This document shows, piece by piece, positions 1 through 8,322 of a stretch of 9,039 nt of DNA. The position numbers were made by a program, and so were the translations under genes. Each line of letters begins with the position of its first letter. Position 1 is the first letter of the stretch. The notes beneath the pieces are model-generated. The model did not search any database. It saw nothing but the letters and a program-made list of their open reading frames with translations, and was not told the origin of the DNA. Location: the NCBI GenBank assembly GCA_964451605.1, contig CAYVJA010000080.1:1-9039 (forward strand), given 5' to 3'. Source of the stretch: JAQVSH01 sp964451605 (GTDB lineage: Bacteria > Bacteroidota > Bacteroidia > Bacteroidales > UBA4181).

Positions 1-48
1 TAGAGCACTAGAGCATTAGAGCACTAGAGCACTAGAGCACTAGAGCAC
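1..48. repeat. 8-bp tandem repeat, six copies
   Basis: Six head-to-tail copies of TAGAGCAC fill positions 1-48. Five copies are identical and the second differs at its last base (TAGAGCAT). The array touches the left edge of the window, so its true length is unknown. It begins 16 bp beyond the stop codon of the phosphodiesterase gene, so it is non-coding for that gene. Each junction contains CTAG inside an imperfect palindrome (GCACTAGAGC). I do not recognise it as a known family. It is too short and too uniform for a CRISPR array and looks like a simple minisatellite that could change copy number by slippage. Confidence 0.95.
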
Positions 49-63
49 TGTTATACTGCTCCA

Positions 64-1140
64 CTATTCCCGTTTTCCTACTTTCTCCAGTAGCATGGCC
101 GGTTCGTCGGTGGTGATTACATCAACCTCCTGATTTAGGAAATAGTCCATGTCTTCGGGTGTGTTTACGGTCCAGACGTTGGTGGTGAGGCCCAGTTCGC
201 GGGCTTTGGCAATCCATTCCGGATTCTTTTTGAGAATGTCCAGTTGGTAGTCGAAGCCGGTGATTCCTTCGGATGTCAGAAATTCCGGGTCGAAGTTGCC
301 GTTGAGGTAGGCCACTTTGGCGCAGGGGTCCAAAAAGAGAATCCGTTTTACGATGTCGTAGTCGAAGCTGATGTATTCTACCCATCCCTGACTGCCGCTA
401 TTCTGTACCATTTCGACAATTCGGTCGGTGGCAGCCAGCCCGTGGGCTTTGCTAACCGACGATTTTTTAATCTCTATGATGAGCCGGGTGGTGTTGCCTG
501 TTTGTGTCTGGCGAAGGATGTCGTGCAGGTACGGAAGAGGCTCTCCGTTGGGGAGGGGGGTGCTCCTGAGCAATTGGGCGGTGGCACTCTCTACTTTTGT
601 GCCCAGGTAGGTGCCATCGTGATTTAGGATAATCAGCGAATCGGAGGTCATATAGACATCAATTTCCGATCCGGCACACCCCAGATTCTGGGCTTCGGCC
701 AAAGAGGCAATGGAGTTTTGCGGAACGTTGGCCGCCTTCCAGGCTCCCCGGTGGGCGATGGTTTTGTTGGTGGCAAATTGATCGTGTACCAACACAAAGT
801 CTTCGGTTCTCAGGATCAGATCCTCTTTTTTGGCCGTAATCGAGATGCGGGCCGAGGCCATATCGCGGAGTTCCTTGCGTGCTCCGCTCCGGATAAATAA
901 CTCTCCATCGCGTATACGAAACCGTTTGGCATCGTTTCCCGAGAGTTCGAAGGTGCAATCTTCGAGATTTCGGCCGTCGGAAAAGCGGTACTGAAGTTCG
1001 CCCAGCGAACGGGGTCCGTTGAGGGGATTGTAGGTGTAGGTTTTGAGCAGGATGTGACGGAATGAGCCTGCCGAAAGGGTTTCGGAGAGGGAGAGAAGGC
1101 CGGGTAGCAGAAGAACCGAGAATAATTTGAGGATGTGCAT
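64..1140 (-). CDS. Secreted glycerophosphodiester phosphodiesterase (GDPD family)
   Basis: The product is 358 residues and is expected to hydrolyse glycerophosphodiesters to glycerol 3-phosphate and an alcohol, outside the cytoplasm. The N-terminus (MHILKLFSVLLLPGLL) has a basic residue and a hydrophobic stretch like a signal peptide, with possible cleavage near residues 23-25; no lipobox is present. Residues about 26-125 form a separate N-terminal domain that looks beta-rich and perhaps cadherin-like (weak). The GDPD TIM-barrel domain fills about 127-355. It has AHRG (His130), PQNS (140-143, in place of the usual PENT), the E-x-D metal-binding pair Glu159/Asp161, NHD (His174), EIK (Glu223), the WTVN stretch (323-326) and TTDEP (343-347), so the catalytic set is complete. 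I chose the ATG at 1140 because it starts the signal peptide and lies 14 bp after the tamL stop. An upstream in-frame ATG at 1200 would overlap tamL and bury the signal sequence. It is the last gene of the tamB-tamL transcription unit. The exact substrate is not readable from sequence. Confidence 0.93.
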   Translation of the reverse strand: MHILKLFSVLLLPGLLSLSETLSAGSFRHILLKTYTYNPLNGPRSLGELQYRFSDGRNLEDCTFELSGNDAKRFRIRDGELFIRSGARKELRDMASARISITAKKEDLILRTEDFVLVHDQFATNKTIAHRGAWKAANVPQNSIASLAEAQNLGCAGSEIDVYMTSDSLIILNHDGTYLGTKVESATAQLLRSTPLPNGEPLPYLHDILRQTQTGNTTRLIIEIKKSSVSKAHGLAATDRIVEMVQNSGSQGWVEYISFDYDIVKRILFLDPCAKVAYLNGNFDPEFLTSEGITGFDYQLDILKKNPEWIAKARELGLTTNVWTVNTPEDMDYFLNQEVDVITTDEPAMLLEKVGKRE

Positions 1141-1154
1141 GGTAAGAAAAGCTA

Positions 1155-3467
1155 TTAAAATGGGTAACCTATAGTAATGTGATAAACCACTCCCCTCCAA
1201 AAGTCGGGGATGTTATAATATGACGACTTCCCCTCTACCCGGTATGGGGCATGAATGGGAATACCTATATCGCAGCGTAAAACCAGGTAGGTGATATCGT
1301 ATCGCAACCCGAATCCGGTTCCGGTGGCAAGCGCATTGCCCAGTCGGTGGAGTGCGATAGTGGCGTCCGGCCTGTTGGCATCGTTACGCAGCAGAAAAAT
1401 ATTGCCTGCATCGGCAAAGATAGCACCGTTTAGCCCACTTCCCATCCGGAACCGGTACTCCAGATTCATCTCCAGTTTTATGTCTCCGGTCTGATCGAGG
1501 TACGCCCGGTAATTATCGCCGGTAGGACGGAAGGAGCCCGGACCTATGGAGCGAATCATGAATCCGCGAACGCTGTTGGGTCCGGCACTGTAAAATTGTT
1601 CGACATAGGGCATAACCCGCGAGTTGCCATAGGCAAAACCCAAACCTGCAAAGAGACGGGCCACAATGAGTGAGGTGGTTGATAGTCGGTGGTAGAACCT
1701 GAAATCGGACGAGAATTTAAGAAATTGGGTGTAAGGGTCGCCAAACAGGGTATATTCATTTTCCTCGCTGTTTTTCGATATTCCCAACAACCGCTGTGCC
1801 CCATTGAGCAGATTGCCTGCCGAGGAGAAGCGGCCTTGCCAGTAAAAGCGGTTTGCCAGACGTCGTTGTTGGGTTTGGTCGAGGGTGTATGTGTATTGGA
1901 GCGAAGGGATAAACTGATCTTTAAAACTGAGGGCAATGGAGGGATTATCGAGGCTGGCCTGACGGAACGATTCCGAGGTGTTGCGGATGTGCGAGTAGGA
2001 GAGTTTCACGGGGGTGAGCGAGTGGAGAGCGTTCGGGGTAAAACGCCATTCGTAGGTGATGCCCCCCTCAATGCCCAGCATATCAAAATATCCTCCGCGG
2101 CGCAGGAAGTTTACGCCTGCCTGAATGAGGGTTGCCGGATCTTCGGTAGGATGTCTGAACTTACGGCCGGCAAAGGAGATTCTGGGGATTTGGAGCGAAG
2201 CCTTGAGAGAGTAGGCCTGCGAGTTGAGTCGCTCTCCGCCTCCACCTCCCATTTGCCATTCGTACGAACCATTTGTCTGTACCGAGAGCCGTTCGCCCCC
2301 TTTGAAGAGGTTGTTCTGCGTGAATCCTAATGTGAGTCCGGGCCCCATAAAGTTGTTGCTCAGGGTGCTGACACCCAAATCGGCAAAGGCTTCGACCGAT
2401 GGTTTCAACGCAGCCTGAATGTGTACATTTAGCATGGAGAGCGAGTCGTTTCGGCCCTCATTCAACTGAATGTTGGTGTAGCGAAACAGGCCTGTCTGGT
2501 TGAGTTTCGATTGGGTAAGATAGTGGTTTTCCAGTCGGTAAGGATCCTCTTTTTTTAGTCGTATAGCGTTATAAATCAGATCGGGTTTAATCGGCAATTT
2601 CCCCTTATAGAAAAACAACATCTCTTTGTAACGAAATTTTTTTTCGCGAAGCTCGCGCGGGTCGTCGAAGCGAAAAGTGATGCTGTCAATGTACCAGGGG
2701 AGAGTTGCTTCGGCAGGCATACTGCTTTTTCGGATCATGGCCAGCTCAACCTTTTTGGGGTGGAGGGTTGTATCTGCCAAAAAATCGATGTACTCGGGCC
2801 GGAAATAGTAGTATCCTCTGTTTTGCAGGTATCCGGTGATTCGGGTTCGCTCTTCGGAAAGCAGACTCAGACTATAGGGTTCTCCGGCCTTCAGTTTGCT
2901 GCGCTTCCGGGTAACGCGAATGATACTGTCGATAGGTGTTATGAGCGGCGGCGGCAGAATGGCGCTGAAGGTGTAGGGAGGGGTGAGTTGAATCTGATAC
3001 CCTGCCTTCACCTTCTTAGGGTCATGTTTCGAGGCGTGCAGGGTTGCCGTTACCTCCGTTTCGAAATGTCCGTTGTTGTCAAGGAGGTTCTGCAATTTGG
3101 CGGCTCTGGCCTCCGGATTCACTTGCGAAACGGTTACGGGCAACTGGCCGAAATGTTTACGAAACCATCCAGCAATTCCCTTTTCGTCGGGGGTGTTCCA
3201 GTAGTTGTAAATCCAGAGCCTTAGAGGCAGGGGTGTTCTAAGCCGGGTTCCCAGCAGAGGGCTGGTGGGTGCAGTTGAAAGGGTAGAACGGATAAGCAGA
3301 GCCGTGGAGAGGTCGTAGGGGGTGGTTTCTTTGTCTCGGATAACCTCTATCTTCTTGATTCCGGTATACATAGCTTCTCCTTCGGGCAGGAAGCGGCTAT
3401 TTGAGCAACCGGCAGCCATAAGCAGCAAGAGTGCTGCCAAGGGAAGAAGAAAACGCGGATTATTCAT
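1155..3467 (-). CDS. tamL: TamL: lipoprotein-type TamA/BamA-family outer-membrane barrel
   Basis: The product is 770 residues, the outer-membrane half of the translocation and assembly module. The start is the ATG at 3467, which gives a lipoprotein signal peptide ending LLMAAG before Cys21 (followed by SNSRFLPEGE). The residue at -3 is Ala rather than Leu, a mild departure from the strict lipobox. A lipidated TamA is the known Bacteroidota form, called TamL. No acidic surface-export signal follows the cysteine, which fits a periplasm-facing N-terminus. Residues about 35-350 match POTRA-type periplasmic repeats, and about 355-770 form the Omp85 beta-barrel. The hallmark VRGF motif of barrel loop 6 is at 633-636 within a PNSVRGF...GPGSF context, and the chain ends in an aromatic strand (TIGYPF). 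A run of five glycines lies in a probable extracellular loop. The ORF extends further upstream to 3593, but that start would overlap tamB by over 130 bp and hide the lipobox. The start overlaps the tamB stop by 8 bp, indicating coupled translation. Confidence 0.95.
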   Translation of the reverse strand: MNNPRFLLPLAALLLLMAAGCSNSRFLPEGEAMYTGIKKIEVIRDKETTPYDLSTALLIRSTLSTAPTSPLLGTRLRTPLPLRLWIYNYWNTPDEKGIAGWFRKHFGQLPVTVSQVNPEARAAKLQNLLDNNGHFETEVTATLHASKHDPKKVKAGYQIQLTPPYTFSAILPPPLITPIDSIIRVTRKRSKLKAGEPYSLSLLSEERTRITGYLQNRGYYYFRPEYIDFLADTTLHPKKVELAMIRKSSMPAEATLPWYIDSITFRFDDPRELREKKFRYKEMLFFYKGKLPIKPDLIYNAIRLKKEDPYRLENHYLTQSKLNQTGLFRYTNIQLNEGRNDSLSMLNVHIQAALKPSVEAFADLGVSTLSNNFMGPGLTLGFTQNNLFKGGERLSVQTNGSYEWQMGGGGGERLNSQAYSLKASLQIPRISFAGRKFRHPTEDPATLIQAGVNFLRRGGYFDMLGIEGGITYEWRFTPNALHSLTPVKLSYSHIRNTSESFRQASLDNPSIALSFKDQFIPSLQYTYTLDQTQQRRLANRFYWQGRFSSAGNLLNGAQRLLGISKNSEENEYTLFGDPYTQFLKFSSDFRFYHRLSTTSLIVARLFAGLGFAYGNSRVMPYVEQFYSAGPNSVRGFMIRSIGPGSFRPTGDNYRAYLDQTGDIKLEMNLEYRFRMGSGLNGAIFADAGNIFLLRNDANRPDATIALHRLGNALATGTGFGLRYDITYLVLRCDIGIPIHAPYRVEGKSSYYNIPDFWRGVVYHITIGYPF

Positions 3468-6400
3468 CTCTTTTCGAAGAATTTGACGGATTTGAAGGGA
3501 TACTCTCTTGCTTTTTCCGGCGCCGGAAGATATCGCTGAACCGATTATATTGCTGGCGATGCATAAGGCTGACTCCGGTCTCAATGATTTCACCCTCCAA
3601 AAGGTTTTCGTAGTTCACTTGCCGGAAGAGTCGGAGAAACCGGGTTCCTCTTTCGTTGAGTACGTATTCGAGCGAAATGTCGTCGATCAGGTTGTCACGC
3701 CCCTGTTCCCAAGGGTTATCGTAGGTAGAGACTTTCCCTCCGACCCGCAGGCTGGCTCGGTTATTCAGGAAGCTTTTCGAGAGGTTGTAAGAGTAATCGG
3801 TTCCCTGTTGGCCCGTGGTTTCACCTCCCGCACCGGCATGCGAGTCGACGCCAAAGGTGAGATCTACTCCCTTAACCGTTTGACGTGCAAGCTTGTTGAG
3901 CTGACTCTCCATAAAGGCGTTGAGCGCCGAGTTGGCTTCGTTGGGTTGAGTTGAGGCTCCCGACAGATCGTAGGTGCCATATACCAACAGGCTGACTGCC
4001 TGACGCTGCTTCTCTTCGGGGGTGGCTGTGGCCAACTGGTTTTGTATGGCCAAATCGGCAGGAGCCAGCACATCGAAGGTAACGGTCGGGCGTTGAAGGT
4101 AGTTCTGCATTCGCAGGATAACCTGGAAACTGACCGGCCGGGCCAGACGATCCTGCTGTTCCACGTTGGCACGCACCATCTTCACAGCCGAGAGATTCAA
4201 TTCGGGGTTTCCGGGAATCCCTGTCCAGGTTACGGTGCTGTTCTTTGCAATCGAGGCGTTCACAAAGGGCTTGTACTCAATGGTGCCCCCGGCCAGCGTG
4301 TAGGTGCCGGTGAGTGAGGCCATCGATTGGGGTGAAAGATGGTAGTAAAGCGAACCTCCTCCCTGGATGGTTGCCCGGTTGCCTCCTTCTCCGGCAAAGA
4401 AGAGGCTAAAGTTGGCATCGTTTTCTACCTTTAGTTCGGTTGTTATATCCAGGCCTCCCTGGTAGGTAACAGGGGGGCGGCTGTAGAGTTGTCGGATGCG
4501 GGCGGTATCATTGAGTGCTATGAATTGCACAATCTCTTGGTGGTTTTCCGGTTCGAGGCTCTCTTTCATATAGTAGTTTACTCTGGTTCCCCTTAGCAGA
4601 TGCAGTGTGCTGTTTACAACGGGGGCGGTCAGGGTACCCCCTATCCGGGCACTGATATCGGCAAAGGCTCTTCCGGTAGCCACCGCATTTCGCTGGGTTT
4701 GGGGCACGTTCAACAGTTGGATGTTTTTCCCTTCGACAAGCATATTAAGCGTAGAAGTTTCGGTAAGGGAAACGCTCCCCTTTAGGGTGAGGCTCTTCCC
4801 GTTGGCGTCGATAAGCCGGATAGAGGCTACTGAAAGCAGACGGTTTTTCAGGGTGAGGGTGTCGCTGCTGAGGGTGTAGTTGGCCAGAGTAGGCACGAGA
4901 TGCAGTTTTGCTTCATGAAACCGTACCGCTCCCTCTATCATCGGCATTTGGGTGTTTCCCGCCAATAAGAGGTTGCCCTGCAGGTATCCGTCCAGTGTGG
5001 CGTACTTCGCCATAAACGGATTGGCAACGGAGAGGGGAAGAGCTGTGAGGGTGAGAGCCAGCTGCAGGGCGCTGTCGGGGATTTGTGGCCGATACCACCC
5101 TTCGGCACGTAGCGCCTCCTGTTTGTTGATTTGCAGCGACGATTTGATATGGTTTACCATCTGCGTGTTTCGCCGGAGTGTTGTCTGTATTCCGACATCG
5201 CCGATAGGCAGATTCCCGTAACGAACTCCCTTAAGGTTGAGCAATCCCTCCGACTCCCAGCCGTCGGAGGTAGATGCAAATCGTCCGTCTATGCCCATTT
5301 CGGCCGAGAATTTCTCCATGCCGGGTACAAACGAAAGAAGGTTTTGCAGTTGTAACCCCGTTATTTGCAGTGTCAGGGCACTAATTCCGGCACTGTCGGG
5401 CTGTTCGTTGTGAAAGTTTACCCGAAGTGCCTTACCCGTCAACAGAAGATTCCCCGAAAGTCTCCCCGATGTGTGCCAAGAGATGTGGTTGTCGGGGTTA
5501 ACGCTGCAGACTTCGCCTCCTATAATGGGCTCTGTATTGGATATGCGGCTGGTAATTACGCTGTCGGATGCATGAGTGAGGGTTGACAGCTGAAACTGGG
5601 GTATCTCTTTTTTGTCGACAAGCAGAAATCGGGTCGAAAGAGTACCCGGCGTTAGCGAACCCGAAAGCCCCACCCGTGAGAAGTAGTCGCGGTTGCCCGG
5701 GAGGGTGGCTACCCGAAGGTTGAAATGGATCGCATCCGAGGCTCCGAACTGCACATATGCACTGTCAATAGGAATGCCCTGTACCGAAAGGCCGTTAATC
5801 AATCCGGAGCCGTTAAAACCCGTAGGATGAGTTGTACTTCCCTGAATAACAATTTGTTTCCAGACAATGCTGTCGGGTCGGAAATAGTGGGCCAGCGGGT
5901 TGTTGGTTTGTGCAGAGAAGGCGAAACGCAGCGGAGCCACAAATTGCAGAGGTAACGGATTATTCCCCTGCCACCAGCCGGCAAGAGAATCGGCAATCAG
6001 AGAAAACTGGTGAGCTATGGCTCTCATCGAGGTGTCGGCCGAGGCCGAAAGGGAGAGATCGGACGAACGCAACAGCAGTGTTGTTTTGCGGAGGGTAGCA
6101 GAAATAGAGACATCGAAGGGGCTGTTCAGTACCAGATTGGCCGGAGAAAGCCCAAGCCGGTTGAACGAGAGTTGTCGGGTTTCGAGTCGGGCTGCCAGGG
6201 TTTGCAGACTATCGGAAAGAGTTCCTGTAATGTGCCATGAGGCTTGAGCGGTACTGTCGAGGCTTTCACCCTTGAAGAGGTAGTTGCCCTCCTGCAGAAA
6301 TCCATCCAGACGAACCCCTTGTAACGGATGGCCGTTCCATACCAGAGGCCCTATTTGACCACCGCTGGTTACGCTCCAATCGGCCGGTTTTTTATTTCTG

Positions 6401-8109
6401 GCCTCCAGTTGCATCTGCAGTTGTGCGGAGAGTAGCCCCACGTGGCTCTTCGGGAAAAGTTGCTGCATCTCTACCGAATCGACGTTCAACCGCAGATCGA
6501 ATCGTTTTTGTTCCGGTTCGGCCGAGCCGGTCAGAGTGGTTTTTCCCTCCGGAAGAGAGGCCTGCAGATCGAATAGAAATTTGCCTCTGAACCCGTCGGC
6601 CGATGCCTGGAGAGTAAGAGAGGGGGGGATGGGGGCTCCCGAATCGATCTTTGCCAGTTGCATAATCCATTCCGACCAGGCTCCTTTTTTGAAGTCGGCC
6701 TTCAGACGGAGGCTTCCGGTTAATTGCCGGAGCGGGGTTTTGGCTTCTTCCGGAAGCGAGAGGCTCCCGTCTGCATCGGCCTTCAGAAGCCCGGGCCAAT
6801 CAAAATGGAGCTGTTTCAAAATGGGGAGATTTCGTGATCCTTCCCATGCAGCCTGCAAAGAGAATTTTCCTTTTTTACCTCTCAATGAGTCGGCCGGAAG
6901 GGGGAGAGCCATAAAACGGGCCAGGTCGGCAAAGGCAATTTGCATATCGACATTGCCCCAAAAAGGTATGTCTGTACTATCGGGCGGGGTTTTCAGGGGA
7001 AATGAAAGATGGAGATCGGCATAACTCTCGTTGCTTTTCATGAGGAGATTATCAACTGTCACCCCATCCGAATTGTACTGGATGGCTCCGGAGAGTTTTT
7101 GCAGCACAAATCCATGTTCTTCCGAAAAGGAAAAATCGGCAATTACCCCTCCCGAGCCCTGCGCTGTATAATGGAGATTTTCACCGACCAGTCGGATATT
7201 CTCCATCCGGAGAGGCGTTGCCCGGTTCAGATAGATGGAGTTGTCCCGGAATCGCACCTTCCCAACCCGAATGTTCCATTGCCCGGCCGAATCGGCAGTA
7301 CTCTCACCGGTGCTTTGATTCGCCGGCGTGCTATCGGGCGAACGGACCGGGAGTTGAATGGCGAAATGGCTGTTTCGGACATCCATTTCCTTAAATGCCA
7401 CCTGCAAGGAATCGGAGAGGTACGCTCCCTTCTCCAGATTCGCGTAAGAGAGGGTAAACTGAAAGCCTGTTTCTGAGGTGAGGTCGTGGTAAAACCCTTC
7501 ACTCTGTCGGATCTCCAAATGGTTAAAAATTATCGTTTTCAGGAAATCCGGGCCCTCTTCGGGTGAATCCGTCTCTGTTGAGTCGGGTTCGGCCTGACCG
7601 ATTGAAGCTTCGAAACGAAGTTTGTCGACGATCAGGTTGCCCAGATTGACAGATCCATCCCGGAGCGAGAGGCGGCTGTCGGAGGCAGAGAGGCGTGCTA
7701 CCCGAAGATCGAGACCAAAACCCGATGAACGATTCAATAACTTTGCCCTTGCATCTTTGAGACCAATTGCATTCACCTTCACACTTTTCGCGGCAATCAA
7801 AGGCCACAACGCTACCCGAACTGTCAGTTCGTCGGCGGAGAGCAGTGTGTCGGAAGGCGGCTGAATCACAACCACCTGCTCCAGGGCAATTCTCGCCGGA
7901 AATCGTACCGAAAAGTGATTCAGCCGGATATCCAGATCAAGCTTCTCTCTGGCAAAGAGAATCGCCTCCTCCTGCGCCCTTTTTTGCACGGCAGGGAGAT
8001 ACAGGAGCGCTGTAGCTGTCAGAATCAAGACTGCAACTACGATTCCCATCAGGGCAACCCCCTTAATCAATCCCTGTATCTTCACCCTTTCGCGGATCCT
8101 TTTATGCAA
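3460..8109 (-). CDS. tamB: TamB: inner-membrane-anchored AsmA-like TAM protein
   Basis: The product is about 1549 residues, longer than E. coli TamB (about 1260). A basic N-terminus precedes one membrane span at about residues 17-38, which would anchor it in the inner membrane with the rest in the periplasm. The body is rich in alternating hydrophobic beta-strands with repeated L-x-G and x-L-x-L patterns, as in the long lipid-groove folds of the AsmA-like family. The C-terminal TamB domain (DUF490 type) covers roughly 1080-1510. It includes the GGSLYY...LTGTYTLAGGTIEYKPF stretch, the FDVLAPADLAIQNQLA segment and a VSLLVYG segment. A short basic, hydrophilic tail follows (FRRRKKQE...). It would bind the barrel protein encoded next. 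There is no ATG start: TTG at 8109 is the first usable codon after the upstream in-frame stop at 8146-8148 (a CTG at 8136 is less likely), and GTG at 8085 (giving VKIQGLIKG, 1541 residues) is a good alternative that keeps the membrane span. No frameshift or break is seen. Confidence 0.95.
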   Translation of the reverse strand: MHKRIRERVKIQGLIKGVALMGIVVAVLILTATALLYLPAVQKRAQEEAILFAREKLDLDIRLNHFSVRFPARIALEQVVVIQPPSDTLLSADELTVRVALWPLIAAKSVKVNAIGLKDARAKLLNRSSGFGLDLRVARLSASDSRLSLRDGSVNLGNLIVDKLRFEASIGQAEPDSTETDSPEEGPDFLKTIIFNHLEIRQSEGFYHDLTSETGFQFTLSYANLEKGAYLSDSLQVAFKEMDVRNSHFAIQLPVRSPDSTPANQSTGESTADSAGQWNIRVGKVRFRDNSIYLNRATPLRMENIRLVGENLHYTAQGSGGVIADFSFSEEHGFVLQKLSGAIQYNSDGVTVDNLLMKSNESYADLHLSFPLKTPPDSTDIPFWGNVDMQIAFADLARFMALPLPADSLRGKKGKFSLQAAWEGSRNLPILKQLHFDWPGLLKADADGSLSLPEEAKTPLRQLTGSLRLKADFKKGAWSEWIMQLAKIDSGAPIPPSLTLQASADGFRGKFLFDLQASLPEGKTTLTGSAEPEQKRFDLRLNVDSVEMQQLFPKSHVGLLSAQLQMQLEARNKKPADWSVTSGGQIGPLVWNGHPLQGVRLDGFLQEGNYLFKGESLDSTAQASWHITGTLSDSLQTLAARLETRQLSFNRLGLSPANLVLNSPFDVSISATLRKTTLLLRSSDLSLSASADTSMRAIAHQFSLIADSLAGWWQGNNPLPLQFVAPLRFAFSAQTNNPLAHYFRPDSIVWKQIVIQGSTTHPTGFNGSGLINGLSVQGIPIDSAYVQFGASDAIHFNLRVATLPGNRDYFSRVGLSGSLTPGTLSTRFLLVDKKEIPQFQLSTLTHASDSVITSRISNTEPIIGGEVCSVNPDNHISWHTSGRLSGNLLLTGKALRVNFHNEQPDSAGISALTLQITGLQLQNLLSFVPGMEKFSAEMGIDGRFASTSDGWESEGLLNLKGVRYGNLPIGDVGIQTTLRRNTQMVNHIKSSLQINKQEALRAEGWYRPQIPDSALQLALTLTALPLSVANPFMAKYATLDGYLQGNLLLAGNTQMPMIEGAVRFHEAKLHLVPTLANYTLSSDTLTLKNRLLSVASIRLIDANGKSLTLKGSVSLTETSTLNMLVEGKNIQLLNVPQTQRNAVATGRAFADISARIGGTLTAPVVNSTLHLLRGTRVNYYMKESLEPENHQEIVQFIALNDTARIRQLYSRPPVTYQGGLDITTELKVENDANFSLFFAGEGGNRATIQGGGSLYYHLSPQSMASLTGTYTLAGGTIEYKPFVNASIAKNSTVTWTGIPGNPELNLSAVKMVRANVEQQDRLARPVSFQVILRMQNYLQRPTVTFDVLAPADLAIQNQLATATPEEKQRQAVSLLVYGTYDLSGASTQPNEANSALNAFMESQLNKLARQTVKGVDLTFGVDSHAGAGGETTGQQGTDYSYNLSKSFLNNRASLRVGGKVSTYDNPWEQGRDNLIDDISLEYVLNERGTRFLRLFRQVNYENLLEGEIIETGVSLMHRQQYNRFSDIFRRRKKQESIPSNPSNSSKRDE

Positions 8110-8113
8110 CTCA

Positions 8114-8121
8114 CAATAATA
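8114..8121 (-). promoter_or_regulatory. Possible -7 element for the tamB operon
   Basis: Read on the minus strand this is TATTATTG, one mismatch from the Bacteroidota -7 consensus TAnnTTTG. Transcription from it would begin near 8107, too close for the TTG start at 8109 but suitable for the GTG at 8085. No convincing -33 TTTG lies at the right distance. A rival one-mismatch element, TTATTTTG, lies at 8156-8163 and would allow the TTG start. Neither can be settled by eye. Confidence 0.22.
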
Positions 8122-8142
8122 CCGATTTGTTGCCAGATTCTC

Positions 8143-8173
8143 TTTTCATTTGTGCCAAAATAATCTATCTTTG
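8143..8173 (+). promoter_or_regulatory. Bacteroidota-type promoter for tRNA-Pro
   Basis: The -7 element TATCTTTG at 8166-8173 matches TAnnTTTG exactly and is followed by GCC. Transcription should start near 8180, about 19 bases before the mature tRNA. The -33 element is weak: TTTT at 8143-8146 gives a 19-bp spacer, while an exact TTTG at 8149-8152 gives only 13 bp. The site lies in the 89-bp gap between the divergent tamB and tRNA genes. Confidence 0.72.
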
Positions 8174-8198
8174 CCCTCCGTTTTCCGCTTTACGTCTC

Positions 8199-8272
8199 CG
8201 GGGTGTAGCGCAGTTGGTTAGCGTACCTGCTTTGGGAGCAGGTGGTCGCCCGTTCGAGTCGGGCCACCCCGA
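8199..8272 (+). tRNA. trnP: tRNA-Pro (anticodon UGG)
   Basis: A complete 74-base cloverleaf can be folded by hand. The acceptor stem is CGGGGTG (8199-8205) with CACCCCG (8265-8271), and the discriminator base is A8272. The D arm is GCGC/GCGT (8208-8211, 8221-8224). The anticodon stem is CCTGC/GCAGG (8226-8230, 8238-8242) around the loop TTTGGGA, which gives anticodon TGG at 8233-8235 and so proline. The variable loop is 5 bases (8243-8247). The T arm is GCCCG/CGGGC around TTCGAGT (8248-8264). The 3' CCA is not encoded and must be added after transcription. The C1-G72 pair is typical of bacterial tRNA-Pro. A promoter element just upstream and a terminator 17 bp downstream make it a single-gene unit. 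Confidence 0.98.
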
Positions 8273-8288
8273 CATCATTTCCGTATGC

Positions 8289-8322
8289 AAAAAAGCACAT
8301 CAATTATTGATGTGCTTTTTTT
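8289..8322 (+). terminator. Intrinsic terminator after tRNA-Pro
   Basis: A near-perfect inverted repeat pairs AAAAAAGCACATCAA (8289-8303) with TTGATGTGCTTTTTT (8307-8321) around a TTA loop, with a run of seven T at 8316-8322. It closes the tRNA transcript and separates it from the PAS gene. The A-run on the 5' side means it could also stop transcription coming from the right on the minus strand. Confidence 0.93.

Noticed and set aside
1..48. CRISPR array
   Set aside because: The units are 8 bp with no spacers and no cas genes nearby.
43..61. Hairpin GAGCA/TGCTC just past the phosphodiesterase stop as a terminator
   Set aside because: The stem is only 5 bp around a 9-base loop and no T-run follows on the minus strand; it arises from the last repeat unit.
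64..1200. Longer phosphodiesterase start at 1200
   Set aside because: The extra 20 residues overlap the tamL end in another frame and precede a good signal peptide starting at the ATG at 1140.
1689..2330. Long plus-strand open frame inside tamL (213 codons)
   Set aside because: It lies wholly antisense to a well-supported gene, shows no recognisable protein pattern, and is a by-product of codon use on the other strand, as are the other antisense frames in tamB and the PAS gene.
1155..3593. Longer tamL start at 3593 adding 42 residues
   Set aside because: It would overlap tamB by over 130 bp and place a clear lipoprotein signal peptide in the interior of the protein.
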